The notes beneath the pieces are model-generated. The model made no database searches. It was not told the DNA's origin and worked only from the letters and a program-made list of their open reading frames with translations. Made by a program: the position numbers and the translations under genes. Positions 11,155 to 19,046 of a stretch of DNA of 28,039 nt are shown here, one piece after another. The stretch comes from Carex sylvatica (lineage: Eukaryota > Streptophyta > Magnoliopsida > Poales > Cyperaceae). The number at the start of each line of letters is the position of its first letter. The stretch's first letter is position 1. Where the stretch lies: NCBI GenBank assembly GCA_964058845.1, contig CAXKVR010000127.1, positions 1 to 28,039 of the forward strand, given 5' to 3'.

Positions 11155-11556
11155 AAATATTTATCTTATATTATACACTATTAATATTGTACTGCAGGAC
11201 AAATATTAATTTGTGTTTCAGGACCAATTTGAATTAACTAATATTTCTGGATCAGCTATACTACCTCATTAAAAACCTTACTAAGAAAATCCAGTGGGAC
11301 AAAACTTAATGAAGGAAAAAAGAGTGCAGCGTGTATAATACTCCCCCTCATTTTAATGTATATCTTTTAAGCGATGGATACCGATCTTCTGTGAAAGTTG
11401 GTCAAAAACTTTTCTTGACAATGATTTTGTGAATAGGTCTGCCAAATTATCGTTTGATCTGATTTGACAAACATCTATCAAGCCATCCTTTTGTAGATTA
11501 TGAGTTGAGAATAATTTTGGCGAGATGTGCTTGGTTCTGTCACCTTTAATATATCC
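11155..11556 (-). other. 3' untranslated part of the copia element
   Basis: Contains on the minus strand GAGGGGGAGTATTATACACG followed by CTGCACTCTTTTTTCC and GTCCCACTGGATTTTC. From memory this block is well conserved downstream of RNase H in one lineage of plant copia elements. It has no coding frame. Confidence 0.6.
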
Positions 11557-12018
11557 TTATTTGATTTGAGCAATACATGCTGCATTATCTTCATATAGTA
11601 CTGTCGGGCTTCCTTTGATTGACTCGAGCCCGTATTCCTCCTGGATGTGTTGGATCATTGATCTTAACTGGACACATGCTCGACCAGCATCGTATAGAGT
11701 AATTAATTCGGCATGATTTAATGATGTTGTCGTTAGTGTCTGTTTTGTCGATCGCCATAAAATTACAGTACCGCCATATGTAAACACATATTCGAATTGT
11801 GATCGAGCTTTATGCGGATCTGATAAATATCCTGCATCTGCATATCCAACTAATTTGGACTTTATATCTTTTTGATAAAATAGTCCCATATCACGTGTCC
11901 CGCAAAGGTAACGAAATACAAGTTTAATTCTGTTCAAATGTCGGCGTGTTGGATTAGAACTATATCTTGCTAGTACATTTATAAAAAAAAGCAATATCAG
12001 GTCTCGTATTATTAGCAA
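11557..12018 (-). pseudogene. RNase H remnant of copia pol
   Basis: The frame carries the end of RT and the RNase H domain. Visible motifs are HLNRIKLVFRYLCGTRDMGL, GYADAGYLSDPHKARSQ (first catalytic Asp), NHAELITLYDA (catalytic Glu) and YEDNAACI (Asp). The frame ends in a stop at 11557, inside the region where intact relatives continue. At its upstream end it is out of frame with the preceding RT segment (frameshift around 12000-12050). Normal function would be removal of the RNA strand during reverse transcription. Confidence 0.9.
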
Positions 12019-13179
12019 GATACATTAAAAGCCCCAATTGCAGTTAAGTATGGTACTTTTGGACCAAAAACTTTTTCATTCTTTTCTTGGGGACGGTAAG
12101 GATCCTTTTTTATATCAAGTGATCGGACAATCATTGGTGTACTTAGAGAATGAGCTTTGTCCATATTAAAACATTTCAACATCTTCTAGATATAATTTGA
12201 TTGATGGACAAAAATATCATTATACAAATGCTCGATATGCAGGCCGAGACATAATTTTGTTATACCAAGATCTTTCATTTCAAATTCTTTCTTTAATAAT
12301 TTTGCAGTCTTTTCGATCTCTTCAGGAGACCCAATGATATTTAAATCATCAATATATACTACAATAATTATAAAATATGAGATTGATCTTTTAATAAAAA
12401 CACATGGACTAATTACATCAGATTTATATTCTTCTTTTAAGAGATATTCACTGGGTCGATTATACCACATTCGACCCGACTATTTTAGTCCATATAAAGA
12501 TCTTTTTAACTTTATAGAATACATTTCTCGAGATTTTGATTTGAATGCTTTAGACATTTTTAATCTTTCAGGGACTTTCATATAGATATCATTATCAAGT
12601 GATCCATACAAATAAGTTGTGACTACATCCATGAGGTGCATTTGAAGGTTTTCAGTGATTGTGAGACTGATTAAAAATCTAAGAGTTATTGTATTCACTA
12701 CAGGTGAATATGTTTCTTCATAATCAACCCCTGGTATTTATGTAAAATCTTGTGCCACAAGCCTTGCTTTATATCTCACAATTTTATTTTTCTCATTCTT
12801 TTTTTATTGAAAATACTCACTTGTTACCTATAGGGTTAACATCTTTGGGAGTTAAGACTACAGGTTAAAAAAACATTGCGCTTTTCAAGCGAATCTAATT
12901 CATCCTTCAGAGCATCTTTCTATTTTGGCCAATTATTTATGTGCATACACTCTTCAGGAGTTTTTGGCACATAATCTTTCTCATTTAGCACATCAATTGT
13001 TATAGCATATGCAAAAATTTCATCAACACATGTTTCATTTTGGTTCCATATTGTACCATTCTGTACATATTTTATTGAGATCTCATAATCACTAGGTTCC
13101 TAAGTTTCTTCTGGAACTTCATCAACCTCTTCCTTCTAAGATTTTATCGGTAACCTCTTATGGAGTTACACCAACTGCT
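12019..13179 (-). pseudogene. Reverse transcriptase remnant of copia pol, several stops
   Basis: Pieces of the copia RT follow in order on the minus strand: NNWPK near 12930, then DVVTTYLYGSLDNDIYMKVP (12480-12698) and SLYGLK, then WYNRPSEYLLKEE and the catalytic VYIDDLNIIGS with EFEMKDLG (12186-12470). An in-frame TAG at 12480-12482 interrupts the segment where the conserved motif usually has Gln, a one-base change. Another stop (TAG) follows NYI at 12186. Both the 12700-13180 stretch and the 12020-12185 stretch have further stops and shifts. The domain would convert the element's RNA to DNA if intact. Confidence 0.88.
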
Positions 13180-14476
13180 TTATTCTGTTCTTTCTTTTTT
13201 TCGTGGATTTTTATCTTTGGAACCAGTTGGTCTTTCACGTTTTCTCTGTATAGTAACATTTGCTGGAATTACATCAATTTGAGCAGTTGCATTTAAAACT
13301 GATACATGTGATTTAGTCACTCTTTTTGTATCTGTAAATGCATCTGGTAACTCATTTGTTATTCTCTGCAAATGTATAATCTTTAGAACTTCTGATTCAT
13401 ACTGACTACTTCGGAGATCAAGATAAGATATTGATGATGCATTCCAAGTTACTTCTTGTTTTACCAGCTTTTCTTTTTCTCCTCCTGAGATTGGAAATAT
13501 TGTCTCATCAAATTGACAGTCAGCAAAACGTGCTGTAAAAATATCTCCAGTTAATAGTTCTAAATATTTAATAATTGGTGGAGAGTTAAAATCAACATAA
13601 ATTTCCAATCTTCTATGTGGTCCCATTTTTGAACGTTGTGGTGGAGAAATTGGAACATACACAGCATAACCAAAATTTTTAAGATGAAACAAATTTGGTT
13701 CTCTTTCAGAGACCAATTGTAATGGAGAAAATTTATGATATGCAGTTGGTCTTAATCTAATAAGTGCAGCAGCATGTAAAATGCATGTCCCCATGCAGAA
13801 GATGGTATATTATATTTCATAAGTAATGGTCTAGCAATCAGTTGTAATATTTTCATTAATGATTCAGCTAAATTATTTTGTGTATGTACATGAGCCACTG
13901 GATGTTCTACCTTAATCCCAATTGACATACAATAATCATTAAATGATTGGGATGTAAATTCTCCTGCATTATCAAGCTGGATTCTCTTGATTTGATAATC
14001 CAAAATATTTGATCTCAATTGGATTATTTGTGCTAATAGCATAACAAATACAATATTTCTTATGGCTAATTGGCAAACATGTGACCATCGAGTTGATGCA
14101 TCGATTAAAATCATAAATATTTAAATGGTCCACATGGAGGAGAAATAGGCCCACAAATATCTCCTTGAATCATTTCTAAAAATGAAGGAGATTCATTTCC
14201 AATTTTATTTTTAGATGACCTAATTATCAGTTTTCTAAGAGAACATGCTGCACATGATAAGTCTTTTGATAATATTATTTTCAGGTCCTTTAGGGGATGA
14301 CCATTTGCACTTTCAATTATTTTTCTCATCATAATGTTACATGGATGACCTAATCTGTCATGCCACAGAGTAAACATCTTTGTGTCAAGTAACTTCTGGT
14401 TACTTACCATATTTGATTCTATTGGATTTATGTTCATATAATATAATCCAGAGGATAAAGCTTCCATCTTTTCCAA
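13180..14476 (-). pseudogene. GAG-pre-integrase and integrase remnant of copia pol
   Basis: The frame at 14111-14476 holds the zinc-binding region (LWHDRLGHP and CAAC) and the first catalytic Asp (IQGDICGP). The overlapping frame at 13752-14114 has LIDASTRWSHV, the second Asp (IQLDNAGEF) and the Glu of NNLAES. The frame at 13180-13794 carries the downstream part (FHLKNFGYAVYVPISPPQRS, FADCQFDETIFP) and the link to RT. All three DDE residues are still readable, but the three pieces are in different frames, so at least two frameshifts separate them. Normal role is insertion of the element's DNA into the host chromosome. Confidence 0.9.
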
Positions 14477-14836
14477 TATGATTTTCTAGCCTTATTCAAT
14501 AGATATAATTTGGAGATATTCAATATTATTTTCAGTTATGGTTTCAAGATGATAACCATTACGTCTAATATCTTTAAAGCTTAGTAAATTTCTTCTGGAT
14601 TTACTAGAGTATAATGCATCATTTATAATTAATTTTATTCATTCAGGTAACAAGATACAAGCTCTTTCGGAGCCCTCAATTAAATTACTAATGTCAGAAA
14701 TTGTATTAACATGTGTCTTTGAAGGAGACAATAAAGAAAAATATTTTTTGCTTTTTAGTATTGTGTTTGTTGTTCCACTATCTGCTAGACATTCATCTCT
14801 AATATTTACCATAGCTCTTCTGGAGTCTCCAATCAT
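14477..14836 (-). pseudogene. Protease remnant of copia gag-pol
   Basis: The frame at 14639-14836 has the aspartic protease active site (CLADSGTTNTIL) followed by KYFSLL. A stop separates it from the integrase segment downstream (14477-14638 still resembles the linker, with stops). Upstream, where the gag zinc knuckle normally lies, the similarity ends abruptly at about 14840. Confidence 0.85.
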
Positions 14837-15029
14837 ATTCTTTTTCCTTTGAATATGAAAGAAAATGTATAAGATTAAATAAAAGGATAGTAATTTTATT
14901 TCATGATAAACATCGACTTACAACATCAGGTTATTACTACCATAACTTCGAGTTATGATAATTGAAAAAAATGAGATAAATTTAAACTTTGTGAGATTTG
15001 CCATATGTATTATGAAATAGATACAAATT

Positions 15030-15112
15030 AACTTCAGGTTATTAATGTCATAACTTCAGGTTATTAATGTCATAACTTCAGGTTATTAATATCATAACTT
15101 CAAATTATGAAA
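15030..15112. repeat. 22-bp tandem array of the dyad motif, four copies
   Basis: Within the larger array the motif is head-to-tail with an exact 22-bp period (starts 15030, 15052, 15074, 15096). The linking sequence is TAATGTCAT in the first two intervals and TAATATCAT in the third. The fourth copy is diverged (AACTTCAAATTATG). Confidence 0.9.
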
Positions 15113-15314
15113 AGAGAGATAAATAAATATAAATAAAAGAATACGTAAATTGCATGAATAAATAAATAAATAAAGTTAACTATTATAATAACTTCAGGTT
15201 AATATTATATAACTTCAGGTTATAATAAAATATTTATTTAATAACTTCTGATTATTAAATTACTTGACTGTGCAATTGTAGAATTTAATTTGAAATAACT
15301 TCGGGTTATATTTT

Positions 15315-15495
15315 CATCCAATGATCTATAATAACTTTTGGGTATTATATTGATTTTATTTGAAAATTTCTAATAAAACTTCAGGTTTTTAATTGAGAAT
15401 AATTTCAGGTTATTATTCATCCAGTGACCTATAATAGCTACTGGTTATTATATTAATTTTATACTAAAATTTCTAATAGAACTTCAGATTCTAAA
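15315..15495. repeat. Diverged duplication, about 103-bp period, inside the array
   Basis: CATCCAATGATCTATAATA at 15315 recurs as CATCCAGTGACCTATAATA at 15418. Both are followed by a dyad motif, TTATATTGATTTTAT or TTATATTAATTTTAT, AAATTTCTAATA and AACTTCAG. This shows that the array also grew by duplication of larger blocks. Confidence 0.8.
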
Positions 15496-16100
15496 CAGAA
15501 ATAGTTCCTGGCAGAAACAAAAAATGTTGAAAAACATTATATTCGGCCAAGGCCGAAACAGTCATTTTCTGGCCAAAACTGAGGCCGAAACAGATGCACA
15601 AAAACATTTCTAACAATAACTTCAAGTTATTATTTTATCTGGGTAATACGAACTTCGAGTTCTTGAGATATGAGGTTATACTATCAAAAGGATACAAAAT
15701 AAAAAAATGCTACTATTATTAACTAATTTAATTAAATATGCATTTGTGTTTGATAAATAAATAAAAATGATTAAAGAAAAAGAATCTTAATAACTTCAGG
15801 TATTAAGAGAATTAAGTATTGGAGACATTTTATTTATTTGATAACTTTTGGTTATCATAAATATCAATAACTTCTAGTTGTTAGATATAAAATATTATAA
15901 TTAAGCACTTCAGGTTCTCTTAGAAAAAACTTCTAGCTATAGTATGTACAAAAGCTTCTGGCCATTATTATGTACTTGCATTATTATTTTCTTCAAGGAA
16001 TGAAAATATTACTCTCATTCAATATAAAATAAGAAAATTTCATCCAAGAAATAAAAATTATTACTAATAGTAAGGTTATGAAATGAAAGAGTACCTTCTT

Positions 16101-16194
16101 CTAGAGAAAATCGTATTGCAATTTGACTATAGAGAACTCGTGCTTCTATTGAAAATGAAATCCCATCGCAACTTGACTGGAGCAAACTCGTGCT
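16101..16194. repeat. Tandem duplication (about 48 bp) next to the 5' LTR
   Basis: Two copies run from TCTAGAGAAAATCG to AACTCGTGCT and from TCTATTGAAAATGAAATCCC to AACTCGTGCT, the second slightly longer. Both end in CTCGTGCT, which in the right copy is part of the primer-binding region, so a piece of that region was duplicated. Confidence 0.8.
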
Positions 16195-16201
16195 AATAAC
16201 G
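16186..16201 (-). other. Primer-binding region of the copia element
   Basis: Immediately inside the 5' LTR the minus strand reads CGTTATTAGCACGAG. From memory, related plant copia elements have TTATCAGCACGA here, a site attributed to an internal part of a host tRNA; this copy would carry one substitution. Position relative to the LTR is right. The tRNA identity was not verified. Confidence 0.6.
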
Positions 16202-16429
16202 TATTATAAAACAAAACAAAATAAAACTGGGGAGAGACTAAATCTTATTTCTATATTATATCTCCATATCAGTGCATCGTATCATCTCAACCACATACAA
16301 AACCTATATTTATAGGCTAGAGAAAACAAATTAAAAGTCATACAATTAACAGGAGAGTTAATACAGAAATTAAATCTAATAGATAGTGGATGAGGTAGAG
16401 AAGGTGAAATGTCTACTGTTTTCATAACA
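16202..16429 (-). repeat. 5' LTR of the copia element (228 bp)
   Basis: Matches 10913-11145 end to end. On the minus strand it starts TGTTATGAAAACAG at 16429 and ends GTTTTATAATA at 16202. It would hold the element's promoter and transcription start; no TATA box could be placed with confidence. Confidence 0.95.
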
Positions 16430-16460
16430 TTATAGACAATTTTAAAAACTAGTGCTATTT

Positions 16461-16614
16461 TATTGTTTAGATGAGTTAGCAAGAGGAGCGCTAACTCCAC
16501 AAGTAGCTCTATTTTTAGAGTAATCCAAACGTAGAATAGTGAAAAAAAACAGTCATTAATTCAAAAACAATACTAGTTTCATGCTATTCTTGACGATTCA
16601 AATACACTCTAAAT
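16461..16614. mobile_element. Short MITE-like fragment related to 27694-27918
   Basis: Near the left end the plus strand reads TATTGTTTAGATGAGTTAGC. The reverse complement of the right end reads GAGTGTATTTGAATCGTCAA followed by GAATAGCAT. The words GTTAGC, GCTAACTC and ACGTTTGGAT (in reverse) are shared with the element at 27694-27918, whose ends also read ATACATTTGGATGA and GTATATTTGAACGAA. Arms are diverged and the limits are approximate. Confidence 0.4.
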
Positions 16615-17641
16615 GAAAATTTTAGAAAATGTAGTTTCTCAATTTTAACATTCGAAATTACGGCCCAAATATACAAAATAGTAGCACATAAAATTTATAC
16701 TCTATTTCGTAATGTGTACACACAAAAACCACCAACATAATATAGAACTAGATAAAGTGCATCTCTGTGAACGCTTAATATCACAGTCAATTTAATATAA
16801 TAACTCGCTGCCTCTAATTAAGCTTATACAATATATGGAACTCTGAGAAATATTATATTGTAAGAGGGTTTAATTAAGTATGATAGTCTCTATCAATGAA
16901 AATTATGATCTTTCAAAGAAGATATAATAATTCCAACTAGTATGATATTGGTGTCATATGATATTAATTTCAAAATATATCAGATATATTTCAAATAATA
17001 AATATAAACTGTTCAAACTGATATACTGCATGAGTGATGCATTTACATGCCAATTTAATATTTTTTTCGAGTTATTTTAGTACCAAAGCAAGCGGTAAAA
17101 GAATGTTGAAAAATGAATGCTTTAAAATTAACTTTAAAACTCTTACATTTGACCACTTGACTTGATACTAAATAAGTTCGAAAAATTATAAATTTTGCAT
17201 GTAAATGCACAACTAATAAGTAAATTGATTTAAACGGTTTAAATTCTTTGTTTGAAGTCAATTTAATTAATTTTGAAGTTGATGTTATATAGATTGAATT
17301 GACACTAATGTCATAGTAGCCGACTCATTAATTATCTATCTATTGATTTAATTTAGGACACAAGCTGTGAATGAAAACAGCTAGCTAGAGGAGTAAGCAG
17401 AATTCTAATAATTGATCCTTTGCATATATGCATCTATTTATCTGTCTCAAATCAAACAAATACATATACCTCAAATATTATGTATAAATTCTGCTAGAAT
17501 TCTTTTAAATAACTTTTTGTCTGTATTTGTTCAAAATTTGTAATGAATTTAGTTTTTATTTTTATTTTTTATGATCATATATTCACCTAAAGTTACCAGT
17601 AAATTCTAGCTTGCATCTTTTACATCCGCATCAGAATGCAT
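16615..17641. other. AT-rich spacer with a reversed copy of the 10065-10345 MITE family (about 17090-17275)
   Basis: The reverse complement of about 17090-17275 runs parallel to 10085-10230: ATTGACTTCAAAC, AAACCGTTTAAATC, TTTAGTATCAAG, AAGTGGTCAAA, TTTTAAAG and GCATTCATTT all have counterparts in order. The remainder of the stretch holds no gene or repeat I can name. Confidence 0.45.
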
Positions 17642-17715
17642 TTACGGTGCCCTTCTGTTCATCTTGTGCTTCTGAATCTCCTCATCCGATGGATTGAAGT
17701 TATCTTCTCCAAGAT
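17642..17715 (-). CDS. Unassigned short terminal coding exon or captured gene fragment
   Basis: On the minus strand, after an acceptor-like TTTATTGTCAG, 74 nt read without interruption to a TAA at 17642. They encode LGEDNFNPSDEEIQKHKMN then RRAP. The piece is markedly less AT-rich than its surroundings and has the charged, non-repetitive look of real protein. I do not recognise the protein and could not find a matching upstream exon with confidence between 17716 and the 3' end of the bromodomain gene. It may be the last exon of an undetected small gene, a relic, a transposon-captured fragment or coincidence. Confidence 0.35.
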
Positions 17716-18514
17716 CTGACAATAAACAGGATATGTTTTTGAGGTGATGTTTGCAATATACTAGTAGCAAGCAACAGTACAGTTGAGCTTCAAATTCAGT
17801 CCCTCTTTTCCTGCCAAAAAATCAGTAGTAGAAATTATCAAAGCACCTAGCTATAACTCTTCATTACTCAATGAGAACAGGTTTTACTTTGTTCCTTCCG
17901 TACTAACTCAAAGAACAATGCCTTTCATAAATTCCACTACATATCGACAATTGGCTACTTTTTCTTTTTTTACCAAATGGCCCAAAAAAATAGTGTCTAC
18001 TGTCTATGCAAGGTCCAAAAAAAAGGTACAAATGGATGCTTGCAATATATATTATTGATTTTGAAATAGAAGTCAAGTTTGATCATTATGATTTGATATT
18101 AAACGGATGGCTAGAGCTTACAATCTTTTAGATTAATATCTTAAAATATATGAATTTTAATGCGCTGAGAGAGAGATGCTCGAGGGAGTATTCTTATATT
18201 ATGATTAATTTTTGTGTTTCCTCCAGAGTATGAATTCAACTTCAAAGACAGCTTCAATATGTAGTCTATACTGGATAGACCTCTAGTTTCTTTGTTAAGT
18301 TGCTCACATAGTCACGAGTCACGACATTACGGTCAGCAGAATTACATACCAGGGTTTTTACCTTCCCAACTTCCAAAAACTTGTAATATGGACATGTAAG
18401 TTAGATATCAATGGAAAGCCCAAGGGCTGTTTGGCAAAAAAAAAAAGAAAAAAAAGGACGTTAAATTGAAACAATGAACTCCAATGTGTCACATATCAGA
18501 TTATATGTGCTTCT
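17716..18514. other. Spacer downstream of the bromodomain gene; no gene confirmed
   Basis: A possible second acceptor (CTACTACTGATTTTTTGGCAG, minus strand, near 17813) precedes a short open stretch, but the implied intron to 17715 would be under 60 bases, so I do not call it an exon. A plus-strand frame at 17783-18058 has no domain. The word GGGCTGTTTGGCAAAA at 18424 resembles the end of a hAT-type element, without a partner. Confidence 0.35.
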
Positions 18515-18520
18515 TTTATT
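18515..18520 (-). terminator. Candidate polyadenylation signal for the bromodomain gene
   Basis: AATAAA on the minus strand, 527 nt downstream of the stop codon at 19047. Plant polyadenylation signals are loose, so closer variants in 18520-19046 could be the ones used. The intervening sequence (about 18521-19046) is read here as 3' untranslated region. Confidence 0.35.
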
Positions 18521-19046
18521 ATAGTATGAGCCAGGAGATATTGGTTTTCACCATGGCACAACAATTATAGGCGACAATAAAAATACCAAACAAATCCATA
18601 TGCTCCACAGAAATTTACACCATTTGATGGCTCCAGATTTAGTTACCTCATGTCATAAAGAGAGCTTCGGGTCGACGGTACTCTTGCGACGAGTATCACC
18701 AAAATACGAGGCAAGAGAGCTTAATTCTAAGTCTAAATCTATTTAGCCATTTACATTACAAGTACAAGAATATCACAAACAGCACAGAAAATACAATACT
18801 TCTAGGAACACCGTAGAAGTAAACCAAAGTAAATCCTAATCTACCACCAAAAATAATTTTGCACCGAGAATCTAAGCCCTCAGTCCCCAGTCCTATCCCT
18901 ATCAAATTTTAGATCTACCGAATTTTCCCCGCAACTACAAAATAATTAAGAAAGAAGCTCTAACCAATTTACAATATTCACCACCGGCTCCAGCTTTTCC
19001 CCCTCAAATTAATAATTTGACCATTAATAAGCAAGAATCCTGAAAG

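Larger units (their letters stand above)
14925..15975 (-). repeat. About 20 degenerate copies of the dyad motif ATAACTTCAGGTTAT in place of gag
   Basis: Copies of AACTTCAGGTTAT and close variants (AACTTCGAGTTAT, AACTTTTGGTTAT, AACTTCTAGTTGTTA, AACTTCAAGTTAT and others) start near 14943, 15030, 15052, 15074, 15096, 15188, 15211, 15242, 15293, 15332, 15373, 15399, 15433, 15479, 15619, 15651, 15790, 15841, 15869, 15905, 15929 and 15953. The motif is itself an imperfect inverted repeat (ATAACTT / AGGTTAT). The sequence between copies is very AT-rich. No gag reading frame, no zinc knuckle and no long frame of any kind occur here. Confidence 0.85.
10908..16434 (-). mobile_element. Ty1/copia LTR retrotransposon, complete ends, defective, no gag recognised
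   Basis: The element proper is 10913-16429 (5,517 bp), transcribed on the minus strand. It is flanked by TTATA at 10908-10912 and 16430-16434. The order from its 5' end is LTR (16202-16429), primer-binding region, a repeat-filled region of 1.3 kb, then protease, integrase, RT, RNase H, polypurine tract and LTR (10913-11145). Protease-integrase-RT-RNase H order is diagnostic of copia. The LTRs begin TGTTATG on the minus strand, but the 3' ends read ATAATA, a probable TA mutation of the usual CA present in both LTRs. The LTRs differ by about 16 substitutions and one 5-bp indel by eye (near 7%), so the insertion is not recent. Stops and frameshifts in every pol segment show it cannot make its own proteins. 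Confidence 0.95.

Noticed and set aside
12334..12585. Plus-strand frame within the retrotransposon
   Set aside because: It lies opposite the RT remnant, which has the catalytic YIDD on the minus strand.
15030..15112. Regular 22-bp repeats that could suggest a CRISPR-like array
   Set aside because: The units are head-to-tail without unique spacers, in a plant retrotransposon; this is a tandem repeat.
18660..18720. Possible extra coding exon on the minus strand between the bromodomain stop and 18650
   Set aside because: A donor-like GAGGTAACT follows a short open stretch, but there is no acceptor or partner exon in phase, and the position fits the 3' untranslated region.
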